Assembly (NCBI RefSeq): GCF_000424985.1
Contig: NZ_AUKX01000028.1
Span: 1-64,000 of the forward strand
Source of the DNA: Arenibacter latericius DSM 15913
Lineage (GTDB): Bacteria; Bacteroidota; Bacteroidia; Flavobacteriales; Flavobacteriaceae
DNA length: 64,000 nt
Direction: 5' to 3'
Each line of letters starts with the position of its first letter. Position 1 is the stretch's first letter. Below are positions 44,589 to 52,367 of the stretch, in pieces. The position numbers and the translations under genes are program-made. The notes beneath the pieces were generated by a model, which saw nothing but the letters and a program-made list of their open reading frames with translations, searched no databases and was not told the DNA's origin.

Positions 44589-45077
44589 ATAAACCGAATC
44601 ATTATTCTCTTCAAACTGCACATTTATATGTTCCTGTAAAGAAGTAGATAGAGAAATTCCTTTATAATCTGCCTTTACAGGATATTTTTTGTGGTTCCTA
44701 TTCACCAATACTGCCGTTTTAAGCTGTTTTAAAGGAACTTTTAAAAAGTGGTGTACGCCATAAATTAATGTGGTGCCAGAATTTAACACGTCGTCTACTA
44801 ATACCACAGAACTATTTGTGTATTCAGATTCAGGAATACTAGTGCTAACTCCGCTTTCTAAAGGATTCTTTTTATTCATGTTTACCGTGCATAAGATAAT
44901 ATTTGCATCGGTGATTTCTTGCAGTACGGTTTGTATCTTTTTTGCAAAACTCAATCCGCCACCTACTATGCCCGCAAGAATAATTTCTTCTTCATTTACA
45001 TTGGCTTCATAGATCTGATAGGCCATACGCTTAACCTTATGCTGAATTTGGTCGTGGGATAATATCTTATTGGACAT
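44577..45077 (-). CDS. Phosphoribosyltransferase family protein (PyrR-like)
   Basis: The 166-residue type I PRTase fold has a PRPP loop in VVLVDDVLNSGTTLIYG and the pyrophosphate loop in AGIVGGGLSFAKK. It resembles PyrR in size and layout (IILCTVNMNKKNPLESG), but regulation of pyr genes cannot be told from context. It is the third gene of a tight minus-strand unit S4-methyltransferase-PRTase, 8 bp after the methyltransferase. Confidence 0.88.
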   Translation of the reverse strand: MSNKILSHDQIQHKVKRMAYQIYEANVNEEEIILAGIVGGGLSFAKKIQTVLQEITDANIILCTVNMNKKNPLESGVSTSIPESEYTNSSVVLVDDVLNSGTTLIYGVHHFLKVPLKQLKTAVLVNRNHKKYPVKADYKGISLSTSLQEHINVQFEENNDSVYLSE

Positions 45078-45085
45078 AGTGGTTC

Positions 45086-45673
45086 TTATTTGGGTTCAAA
45101 TATAAAAAACAGTTCTTTATCTTCCCTTGGTTTTATAGAATTGTAGGCTACTTCCAGCACCTTAAATTTAAAATGGTCTTTAAAAAGGGTCTTGTACTCC
45201 ATAAGACTGCCTCCAAATGGAGGTCCATCTTCGGTTAATGGAAACGTGAACAACAACCCCACCAGTTTTCCTGTTGGTTTTAAGAGTTGCTTCATTTTAT
45301 TAACATATTTTGGCCTTAAACTTGGGTTTAATGCGCAAAAAAATGTCTGTTCTAAAATCAGGTCGAAATCTGTTAAATCCAAATTAAAAAAATCACCTTC
45401 TATAAGTTGCTCTTCGGGGTAATTGGGAAGTTGGACTCTAATGCGATCTAAGGGGGCTTTGGCTATATCTACAACATAAACGTTAGTAAAGCCGTTTTCA
45501 AATAGGTAAATAAGTTCATAGGCATTTCCAGCTCCGGGAATAAGGATTTTAATGTCCTTATTGGGCAACTGGTCTATGTAAGTGGTTAGGGGAGGGGAGG
45601 CATACCCTATATCCCAGCCCGTTTTCCCGCTCTCGTATCTGTTTTCCCAGAATTCTTTAGATAATTTCGTCAT
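45086..45673 (-). CDS. SAM-dependent methyltransferase, TPMT-like
   Basis: The 195-residue class I methyltransferase has FWENRYESGKTGWDIGYASPPL, the N-terminal signature of the thiopurine-methyltransferase family, then SAM motif I ILIPGAGNAYELIYL, motif II VYVVDIAKAPL, and LILEQTFFCALNP (motif IV). In bacteria such proteins methylate small thiols, halides or chalcogen compounds; the substrate is unknown. It overlaps the S4 protein gene by 17 bp. Confidence 0.92.
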   Translation of the reverse strand: MTKLSKEFWENRYESGKTGWDIGYASPPLTTYIDQLPNKDIKILIPGAGNAYELIYLFENGFTNVYVVDIAKAPLDRIRVQLPNYPEEQLIEGDFFNLDLTDFDLILEQTFFCALNPSLRPKYVNKMKQLLKPTGKLVGLLFTFPLTEDGPPFGGSLMEYKTLFKDHFKFKVLEVAYNSIKPREDKELFFIFEPK

Positions 45674-46067
45674 CTTTTTTGTTGGTTAACGGATCTTCTG
45701 TGCCTTCTTCTAAATATTCGGTAATATCTCGTCTATCTTTTTTGGTAGGTCTACCAGTTCCTTTTTTTCTATAATAATCCTTAGAGTATTTTAATAGCTC
45801 ATTATGTTCAAAGGCTTCCTTGGGAGTAGTGTCCTTTCTATAGATGTCAACCAATTTTGCACCTACTCGGCTAGAGGGAATATCCAAAACGGTAAACTGG
45901 TAATTAATTTGATTTTTTCGGACTACAACTTTGTCCATAGGGTATACCTCCCTAGAGGGTTTTGCCACTTGATCATTTATTCTAATGTGGCCTTTTTTAC
46001 ATGCCTCAGAAGCTATATTCCGAGTCTTAAAATAACGGATGCTCCATAGGTATTTGTCAATTCGCAT
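45657..46067 (-). CDS. S4 RNA-binding domain protein (Hsp15/HslR-like)
   Basis: The 136-residue protein has an N-terminal S4 domain (MRIDKYLWSIRYFKTRNIASEACKKGHIRINDQVAKPSREV), followed by a basic tail (YYRKKGTGRPTKKDRRDI) as in Hsp15, which binds stalled 50S subunits carrying nascent chains. It leads the three-gene minus-strand unit and is divergent from the FKBP gene, 79 bp apart. Confidence 0.92.
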   Translation of the reverse strand: MRIDKYLWSIRYFKTRNIASEACKKGHIRINDQVAKPSREVYPMDKVVVRKNQINYQFTVLDIPSSRVGAKLVDIYRKDTTPKEAFEHNELLKYSKDYYRKKGTGRPTKKDRRDITEYLEEGTEDPLTNKKDDEII

Positions 46068-46146
46068 AAACTATTCAAATTCTTTGTTAAGGTCTTCTAC
46101 AAAAATAGGGGAAAATTGTATCTTGCCGCCTTTAAATAAGAAATCA

Positions 46147-46893
46147 ATGATGATTAGGAGAATTCTATTGCCTGCTTTTATTTTTGTAGCTATTTGGTCC
46201 TGTAAGAAGGATGATAGTCCATCCGTTGAGGTGGTGCCCCCAAGATTGCTTAGTGAGGTAAGCGTGGAAAACGATGCCACTATAAGAGAGTTTCTAGAAA
46301 ACCACTTTTATAATTATGAGGAGTTTGCCAATCCAGGTCCCGATTTTGACTATCGAATCGTAATTGATTCTATAGCGGGTGATAATGCGGATAAAACACC
46401 TTTGAGTGAGCAAGTGCTTGAAAAAGTGGTTAAAGTTTCTTCCAGTGATCTAAATTTGCCCTCAGAAGAAGTAGATGTTGAGCATACGCTATATTATTTA
46501 ATTGCAAGAGAAGGAATTGGTAATCAGGCTACTGTAAAAGATTCTGTGTATCTTAATTATAAGGGAAGCAGATTGAACGGTACTGTTTTCGATAGCAGGT
46601 TTGGGAGTCCAACTTGGTTTGATTTACCAGGATCTATTTCAATGCAATCTGCTCCATCAGTTACTGGATTTAGAGAGGGGGTAGCCCAATTTAAGGCTGG
46701 AGGGGAAATTACCGAGAACGGTGATGGAACCTTTGATGTTGAAGGTAGTGGTGTCGGATTAATTATTATGCCTTCTGGTTTGGCGTATTTTCAGAGCTCT
46801 TCAGTGGGAGAAGCGTATGCCCCATTATTGTTTGAGATAAACCTTTTAGTTGCTAAAACAAAAGAAGACGAGGACGATAATATTGTGAAGTAA
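46147..46893 (+). CDS. FKBP-type peptidylprolyl isomerase lipoprotein
   Basis: The 248-residue protein has a lipoprotein signal (MMIRRILLPAFIFVAIWSC, Cys19). The FKBP-like domain lies in the C-terminal half: KDSVYLNYKGSRLNGTVFDS, TGFREGVAQFKAGGE, and IIMPSGLAYFQSSSVGE. The family folds outer-membrane or periplasmic proteins at proline bonds. Start: two ATGs at 46147 and 46150 precede the signal; an upstream ATG at 46039 lies inside the divergent S4 gene and is rejected. It is monocistronic, with a terminator. Confidence 0.9.
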   Translation: MMIRRILLPAFIFVAIWSCKKDDSPSVEVVPPRLLSEVSVENDATIREFLENHFYNYEEFANPGPDFDYRIVIDSIAGDNADKTPLSEQVLEKVVKVSSSDLNLPSEEVDVEHTLYYLIAREGIGNQATVKDSVYLNYKGSRLNGTVFDSRFGSPTWFDLPGSISMQSAPSVTGFREGVAQFKAGGEITENGDGTFDVEGSGVGLIIMPSGLAYFQSSSVGEAYAPLLFEINLLVAKTKEDEDDNIVK

Positions 46894-46927
46894 TTAGAGT
46901 TGGGGATAGCCCAAATTATAATACACT

Positions 46928-46967
46928 AAAACCGACTTTTGAATCTGATTCAGGAGTCGGTTTTTTT
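46928..46967 (+). terminator. Rho-independent terminator of the FKBP gene
   Basis: Stem AAAACCGAC/GTCGGTTTT plus a T-run, 34 bp after the stop. Confidence 0.75.
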
Positions 46968-47004
46968 ATTCCTTTTTGTGATGTTTTTCTGGATTTTGTC
47001 TTTC

Positions 47005-47028
47005 GTGGTCAACCTATATTAGGGATGT
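47005..47028. repeat. Dispersed repeat R1, copy 2
   Basis: GTGGTCAACCTATATTAGGG then ATGT; same orientation as copies 1 and 3. Confidence 0.65.
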
Positions 47029-47189
47029 CTACCCTGATTACAGTTAACCGGTTTTAGACATAAATTTCAATTATAAAGAGAGCGACTTCTTATCTGCTTA
47101 ACACATAATTATGTTCAACGGACCCTGACTTTATTATTAATTATTTATGCTTTCCTAGTAAATTGGCTGTAATTAGGGTAATTCATTGT

Positions 47190-47310
47190 GCTATAATCCT
47201 CATTTTTTGTCGATTTAGAATTCTCATCTCCTGGAGGAACTAATTTACGAATGGTGTTTATTGCACTACAACAAAGATTTAAAACTTTGGCTAAAGCCGT
47301 TTTTCTCATT
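47190..47310 (+). repeat. Dispersed repeat R2, copy B
   Basis: GAATTCTCATCTCCTGGAGG, TATTGCACTACAACAAAG and GGCTAAAGCCGTTTTTCT align in order with the minus strand of 30413-30540. The two copies are in opposite orientation. Confidence 0.55.
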
Positions 47311-47526
47311 TGCCATGAATCTATTCAATATCTTTTATTAGGTCTTGGAAAAGTTGACCGTATCTGGGAAGCTAGATTAATTCCTAGTTTGAGTTCACCA
47401 GCAAGGTTAATTCTATTGATAGAAGGCTTCACTGGAAGTCTTCAACTTAGCAATATACAAAGTCTTATTAATAACTTCTCTACACTATAAACAAGCGAAA
47501 GCTCTGCTGTAACATCTTCCCCTCCA

Positions 47527-47546
47527 ATTTGCATTTTAATGCAAAT
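47527..47546. repeat. 20-bp palindrome
   Basis: ATTTGCATT/AATGCAAAT perfect 9-bp arms around TT; no T-run follows. Confidence 0.5.
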
Positions 47547-47573
47547 CACACCCCTTATGCTAATACTGCACCA

Positions 47574-47586
47574 ACCTACGGTAGGT
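47574..47586. repeat. 13-bp palindrome nested in a larger weak hairpin
   Basis: ACCTAC-G-GTAGGT is perfect; TGCTAATACTGC before it and CTTCAGCA after it may extend the stem imperfectly. Confidence 0.35.
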
Positions 47587-47633
47587 AAACTTCAGCACAG
47601 GGCGAAAAGAAATGATTTAATTTTTTCTTTATA

Positions 47634-47661
47634 GTGGGCAACCTATATCAGGGACGTTCAC
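47634..47661. repeat. Dispersed repeat R1, copy 3
   Basis: GTGGGCAACCTATATCAGGG then ACGTTCAC; followed at once by the CTCACTACTCACTACTATC block. Confidence 0.65.
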
Positions 47662-47894
47662 AAATCTCACTACTCACTACTATCATCTAACTAAACCTGT
47701 AAAAATTTGGTTTTGTGAGGTTTACGGAGGTGTGTTTATAATTTCATATATCAGTTTTTTTTAGGATAATATCTAAACATATATTGGGCATGCATTATGT
47801 TGTTAGTTTTGTAATTGAATCATAAGTGCTTTTAATCAATTTCTCTAACCTACTTGCTTTCATTTAGTTCATAGACTTCTATTTCTTTTTTAAA

Positions 47895-47959
47895 GGAATT
47901 CATGAACCTCCTACGTCGGTTTCTTTTGCTCGCCCAAATGCTATGCATTCATGAATTCC
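47895..47959. repeat. Inverted repeat with 12-bp perfect arms
   Basis: GGAATTCATGAA (47895-47906) and TTCATGAATTCC (47948-47959) flank 41 bp. A second imperfect pair, GGTTTCTTTT inside the spacer (near 47918) and AAAAGAAACG after it (near 47988), extends the structure to about 48000. Confidence 0.6.
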
Positions 47960-48184
47960 GTTAATATCAATAAGTAAGCGTATGAATAAAAGAAACGAAC
48001 AGGGCCGATAAACTAAGGTACGGTGTGCCTTGGTTTAGAGGAGCCAGCCGCAGCGAAGACCAAGAATTTTAATTCAACAATCTATTTCAGTATAAAGCCG
48101 GAATACCATTACAAATGATTTTACATAAAAGTGAAGGAGTAATAAATCAAGTTAGGATGTTAAAGGTATGTAACAAACAAATCT

Positions 48185-48358
48185 AACTACTCACTACTTA
48201 ATACTTTGTACTAGCGAAAGCGAGGAGCTTTATATGCTTCGCCATTTAAATAGGATATTATTAAAAAACTACCCAAAACTTACGTTAGCTAAAGTTCGTG
48301 TTCGCGGGCCTGCCCGAGGGAGGGACTCAATACTCAGTACTCACTACTTAATACTATA
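48185..48358. repeat. TACTCACTACTTAATACT repeat blocks
   Basis: Two copies of TACTCACTACTTAATACT, near 48188-48205 and 48338-48356, lie 150 bp apart; related fragments lie at 47665, 30212 and 16030. Confidence 0.55.
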
Positions 48359-48360
48359 AC

Positions 48361-48397
48361 AAAAAAACCGCCCAACAAACTAAATTGATGGACGGTT
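48361..48397 (-). terminator. Terminator of the beta-barrel protein gene
   Basis: Stem AACCG-CCA/TGG-CGGTT with one internal mismatch, followed on the minus strand by a T-run. Confidence 0.65.
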
Positions 48398-48437
48398 ATA
48401 AAGTTTTTCGCTAGGTAATACCCTTGCGATGTTATTG

Positions 48438-49019
48438 TTACAAGCTCAGTGCAACACTTAGAATAAGTTGATCTGGTCTAGTATCTATTCTGTCTCCAGA
48501 AAATACGCCATCAATCACGGTAACCTCGTTCTCACTAAAGCCTCTTTCGTATCTAAGGTCTATTCCGAACTTTCCGAAGGAGATTCCAGCACCAATATTG
48601 AGGCCTACGGTGAAATCGTTTTCTACATCCCCAATGGTAATTCCATCATAATCAGTATCCAAAATATACTGGAATGCAGGTCCTGCAAATACATGAAGTG
48701 GTCCAACGAGATTGACACCTAGTAAAACAGGGAGATCCAATTTGCTCATCTCTAAGCTGTTGTTGTCATAATCAGACTTGGTTTTGGTATACACCAACTC
48801 TGGCCTTAAATATATTTTATCTCCTATCTTACCAAAAATACCAACGTGGTATCCAACGTTGCTCTTAGGATCCTTGTAAGCGTTCTCGGCAGATTCAAAA
48901 TAATCGCCGTTGGCGCCATAATTAAGACCGCCTTTAATTCCAAAGCCTGGGTCATTTTGTGCGAATGCAGTGATGCTCACCAAAGCAAAAGCTGCCAATA
49001 AAATTGTCTTTTTCATCAT
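48438..49019 (-). CDS. Outer-membrane beta-barrel protein (porin family)
   Basis: The protein has 193 residues from the ATG at 49019 (or 192 from 49016). The signal peptide is MMKKTILLAAFALVSITAFAQ. Eight or so amphipathic strands follow, with typical OMP_b-brl turns (GIKGGLNYGANGDYF, YHVGIFGKIGDKIYLRPELVYT, VGLNIGAGISFGKFGIDLRYERG) and an aliphatic C-terminal strand (LILSVALSL) rather than a closing Phe. It is a generic small eight-stranded barrel; the ligand is unknown. A longer TTG-type start at 49049 is not supported. Confidence 0.88.
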   Translation of the reverse strand: MMKKTILLAAFALVSITAFAQNDPGFGIKGGLNYGANGDYFESAENAYKDPKSNVGYHVGIFGKIGDKIYLRPELVYTKTKSDYDNNSLEMSKLDLPVLLGVNLVGPLHVFAGPAFQYILDTDYDGITIGDVENDFTVGLNIGAGISFGKFGIDLRYERGFSENEVTVIDGVFSGDRIDTRPDQLILSVALSL

Positions 49020-49231
49020 AATAAGGTGTTCTTTTAGTTTAAAAAACATTGTTCAATATTACATACAATGTTCATACCAGTTTGTCTCAAATAAAAATAA
49101 ACTTAATCCTAAAATCGACTAAAGTCAAAATTGCCCCTAATGAATCTCTTGTTAAAGATTTCCAATTCGGGGCAAATGATAGTATTTCTAATTTTCAAAA
49201 CAAGTGCTATTCTTTGCTCTTGAATGTTGGT

Positions 49232-50185
49232 TTATTTTCTTTTCAACACCTTTAAAACGGCTTTTTCTATAGCTTTATTGTCTAATCCGTATTTTGACAT
49301 TAATTCTTCTGGGGTGCCACTTTCACCAAATGTGTCTTTTGTTCCAACAAATTCTTGAGGTGTAGGAAGTGTAGTAGCAAGGTATCCGGCTACAGTTTCT
49401 CCTAAACCACCCAAGTAGTTATGTTCTTCTGCACTAACGATGCATCCAGTTTTTTTAACCGACTTTAGTACAGCTTCCCCATCAAAAGGTTTAATGGTGT
49501 GTATATTAATTACTTCTGCAGAAATACCTTGCTTTTCCAAGCTTTCAGCAGCAATTAATGCTTCCCATACCAAATGGCCAGTTGCTACTATTGTAACATC
49601 CGTACCTTCACTTAGCATAAGAGCCTTCCCAATTTCAAATTTCTGGTCTACGGGAGTGAAATTAGCAACTTTTGGTCGACCAAATCTCAAGTAAACTGGT
49701 CCTTCATGTTCTGCAATGGCAATGGTAGCTGCTTTGGTCTGATTGTAATCACAAGGATTAATAACAGTCATCCCAGGTAACATTTTCATCATCCCTATAT
49801 CTTCCAATATCTGGTGAGTAGCGCCATCTTCTCCAAGGGTAACCCCAGCATGGGAAGCACAAATCTTTACGTTTTTACCAGAATAGGCAATGGATTGTCT
49901 AATTTGATCGTATACCCGTCCTGTAGAGAAATTGGCAAAAGTTCCTGTAAAAGGAATTTTTCCACCTATAGTAAGTCCCGCGGCAATACCCATCATATTG
50001 GCCTCGGCAATTCCGATTTGAAAAAATCGCTCTGGATTTTCCTCAATAAATTTTTCCATTTTTAAAGAACCTACCAAATCGGCACATAAGGCAACCACAT
50101 TAGGGTTACTTCTACCTAGTTCGGCCAGTCCGGCGCCAAATCCACTTCTTGTATCGTTCTTACCTTGATCTATATATTTTTTCAT
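49232..50185 (-). CDS. Transketolase, C-terminal (pyrimidine/PP) subunit
   Basis: This 317-residue half of a split transketolase holds the Pyr-binding and C-terminal domains: RSGFGAGLAELGRSNPNVVAL, EANMMGIAAGLTIGGKIPF, THQILEDIGMMKMLPGMTVI, and VSAEEHNYLGGLGETVAGYL. It pairs with the N-terminal ThDP-binding subunit encoded 37 bp upstream. Together they move two-carbon units in the pentose-phosphate pathway. Splitting into two genes is common in Bacteroidota and other phyla; DXS-like or other alpha-keto sugar activity is less likely. Confidence 0.93.
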   Translation of the reverse strand: MKKYIDQGKNDTRSGFGAGLAELGRSNPNVVALCADLVGSLKMEKFIEENPERFFQIGIAEANMMGIAAGLTIGGKIPFTGTFANFSTGRVYDQIRQSIAYSGKNVKICASHAGVTLGEDGATHQILEDIGMMKMLPGMTVINPCDYNQTKAATIAIAEHEGPVYLRFGRPKVANFTPVDQKFEIGKALMLSEGTDVTIVATGHLVWEALIAAESLEKQGISAEVINIHTIKPFDGEAVLKSVKKTGCIVSAEEHNYLGGLGETVAGYLATTLPTPQEFVGTKDTFGESGTPEELMSKYGLDNKAIEKAVLKVLKRK

Positions 50186-50222
50186 CTTGTTTTTTCTTAA
50201 TCGTTATTAGGAAATGATTGGA

Positions 50223-51068
50223 TTAATAATCTCCGATAGTTTCTGGGTTTTGCGATAGGGCATTCTCCAGTTGCTCATCGTTAGGTGCTTTTCCATGCCA
50301 TGCGTGGGTATGCATCATAAAATCAACGCCATTCCCCATAACGGTATGTAATAACACGCACACAGGCTTACCTTTACCGGTTCTGCTTTTGGCTTCCTTC
50401 ATTCCGTTTATAACGGCTTCTAAATTGTTACCTTCTTTAATATCTACTACGTCCCAGCCAAATGCTTCAAATTTCTTTCTTAGATTACCTAGAGGTAACA
50501 CATCCTCGGTAGCTCCGTCTATCTGCTGCCCATTATAGTCAATCGTAGAGATAAGATTATCTACCTTATTTCCGGCAGCATACATAATAGCTTCCCAATT
50601 CTGACCTTCTTGTAACTCCCCATCTCCATGAAGAGTATAAACCAATTTTGAATCTTTATTTAATTTTTTGGCTTGTGCTGCACCTAAGGCTACGGACATT
50701 CCTTGTCCTAAGGAGCCAGAAGCGATACGTACTCCCGGTAATCCCTCATGGGTTGTTGGGTGCCCCTGTAAACGAGAGTCAATTAATCTAAAAGTATTTA
50801 ATTCATCTACAGGAAAATATCCTTTTCTTGCCAAAACACTATAGAAAACCGGCGAGATGTGGCCGTTGGATAAAAAGAAAAGATCTTCATCTTTCCCATC
50901 CATATCAAAACCTTCCTTAAGTTCCATTAATTCATTATATAGCGCTACCATAAATTCGGTGCAACCTAATGATCCTCCTGGATGTCCGGAGTTAACTTTG
51001 TGAACCATTCTTAATATGTCTCTGCGTACCTGAACGGTCAAATCTTGTAATTCTTGAAGTTTTGGCAT
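50223..51068 (-). CDS. Transketolase, N-terminal (ThDP-binding) subunit
   Basis: The 281-residue subunit begins MPKLQELQDLTVQVRRDIL. The ThDP/metal motif lies in GDGELQEGQNWEAIMYAAGNKVDNLI; GHPGGSLGCTEF, SNGHISPVFYSVLARKG, GHPTTHEGLPGV and SGSLGQGMSVALGAAQA are further cofactor-site blocks. It precedes the C-terminal subunit by 37 bp and is divergent from tgt. The heterodimer carries the active site at the interface. Confidence 0.94.
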   Translation of the reverse strand: MPKLQELQDLTVQVRRDILRMVHKVNSGHPGGSLGCTEFMVALYNELMELKEGFDMDGKDEDLFFLSNGHISPVFYSVLARKGYFPVDELNTFRLIDSRLQGHPTTHEGLPGVRIASGSLGQGMSVALGAAQAKKLNKDSKLVYTLHGDGELQEGQNWEAIMYAAGNKVDNLISTIDYNGQQIDGATEDVLPLGNLRKKFEAFGWDVVDIKEGNNLEAVINGMKEAKSRTGKGKPVCVLLHTVMGNGVDFMMHTHAWHGKAPNDEQLENALSQNPETIGDY

Positions 51069-51208
51069 TTTTCTCTAATTTTTTAAACTTCCCAAAAGTA
51101 ATGGCTATCTTTTGTGAAAGCAAGAAGGAGTTATTATATTTTATCAACTTTGCCAATTAAATCATCAACTTTATTTTTTTCTTGGGAACTTAATGACAAG
51201 GAGTTGAC

Positions 51209-51216
51209 TATATTTG
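51209..51216 (+). promoter_or_regulatory. -7 element of tgt
   Basis: TATATTTG fits TAnnTTTG and ends 20 bp before the TTG start used here; the nearest TTG -33 candidate (51182) is 24 bp away, longer than usual. Its position excludes the ATG at 51114 as the start. Confidence 0.5.
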
Positions 51217-51236
51217 CGGCTTTAAATCTCTTTTTT

Positions 51237-52367
51237 TTGAAATTTACTTTACAACATTCAGACAGTAGAACTAAGGCCAGGGCCGCAGAACTAGTAACAG
51301 ATCACGGAAAAATACAAACTCCCATATTTATGCCCGTAGGTACCGTGGCATCGGTAAAAGGGGTGCACCAGAAGGAACTTAAAGAGGAGGTTAATCCAGA
51401 TATTATTCTGGGGAATACCTACCATTTATACCTTAGGCCTAAAACGGAAATTTTAAAAAAGGCAGGCGGACTCCATAAATTTATGGGGTGGGACCGAAAT
51501 ATTTTAACCGATAGTGGAGGATTCCAAGTGTATTCCCTTTCCGGAAGTAGAAAGATTAAAGAAGAAGGGGTGAAGTTTAAGTCTCATATAGATGGGTCTT
51601 ACCACGTTTTTACTCCAGAAAATGTAATGGAAATCCAAAGAGTAATCGGGGCCGATATTATTATGGCCTTTGATGAATGTACACCTTATCCCTGCGATTA
51701 TAATTATGCCAAAAGATCTATGCATAGAACGCATAGATGGTTAGACCGTTGTGTAAGCCATTTGGAGAAAACCCCATTTGCCTATGATTATGCGCAAACG
51801 TTCTTTCCTATTGTACAAGGATCTACCTATAAAGACCTTAGGATACAATCTGCTGAATATATTGCCGGCGTAGGTGCAGAAGGTAATGCAATAGGCGGAC
51901 TTTCAGTAGGGGAGCCTGCAGAGGAAATGTACGCGATGACAGAGGTGGTTTGTGATATTTTACCGGAGGATAAACCAAGATACCTAATGGGCGTAGGGAC
52001 ACCTATCAATATTTTGGAAAATATTGCCTTGGGAGTAGATATGTTCGACTGTGTGATGCCTACAAGAAATGCAAGAAACGGTATGCTGTTTACCGCTCAT
52101 GGGACTATCAATATAAAAAATAAAAAGTGGGAAGACGATTTTTCTCCCTTAGACGAAATGGGGACCACTTTTGTAGATAGAGAGTACTCCAAAGCCTATC
52201 TAAGACATCTTTTTGCTGCAAACGAATATTTAGGGAAGCAAATTGCTACCATTCATAACCTAGGTTTCTATATGTGGTTGGTTAGAGAGGCAAGAAAGCA
52301 TATTTTAGCGGGAGATTTTTACGAGTGGAAAACCATGATGGTAAAACAAATGGATAAAAGATTATAG
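51237..52367 (+). CDS. tgt: tRNA-guanine transglycosylase (Tgt), zinc cysteines replaced
   Basis: From a TTG at 51237 the protein is 376 residues, the family length, starting (M)KFTLQHSDSRTKARAAEL. Catalytic residues are present: DSGGFQVYSLS (Asp acid/base), DIIMAFDEC, GGLSVGEP, and the nucleophile Asp in GVDMFDCVMPTRNAR. The C-terminal zinc site, normally C-x-C-x2-C before SRAYLxHL, reads LDEMGTTFVDREYSKAYLRHL: all three Cys are lost (Gly, Thr, Asp), while the His in IATIHNLGFY remains. The enzyme should still exchange guanine-34 for a queuosine precursor, but without the structural zinc. Confidence 0.92.
   Translation: MKFTLQHSDSRTKARAAELVTDHGKIQTPIFMPVGTVASVKGVHQKELKEEVNPDIILGNTYHLYLRPKTEILKKAGGLHKFMGWDRNILTDSGGFQVYSLSGSRKIKEEGVKFKSHIDGSYHVFTPENVMEIQRVIGADIIMAFDECTPYPCDYNYAKRSMHRTHRWLDRCVSHLEKTPFAYDYAQTFFPIVQGSTYKDLRIQSAEYIAGVGAEGNAIGGLSVGEPAEEMYAMTEVVCDILPEDKPRYLMGVGTPINILENIALGVDMFDCVMPTRNARNGMLFTAHGTINIKNKKWEDDFSPLDEMGTTFVDREYSKAYLRHLFAANEYLGKQIATIHNLGFYMWLVREARKHILAGDFYEWKTMMVKQMDKRL

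Larger units (their letters stand above)
46968..48360. other. Gene-poor, repeat-rich intergenic region
   Basis: Nearly 1.4 kb holds no convincing gene. An ORF at 47251-47490 is covered in part by a repeat and resembles no known protein. The region carries two R1 copies, one R2 copy, two short palindromes, a long inverted repeat and several TACTCACTACTTAATACT blocks. It may be a graveyard of insertion-sequence remnants, or non-coding RNA; it cannot be told by eye. Confidence 0.6.

Noticed and set aside
47251-47490. 79-codon ORF with a GGAGG upstream
   Set aside because: It overlaps repeat R2, whose other copy has no ORF, and resembles no known protein; kept only as part of the repeat region.
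51114-51236. N-terminal extension of Tgt
   Set aside because: It is upstream of the -7 box and not part of the family; the TTG at 51237 gives the normal length.
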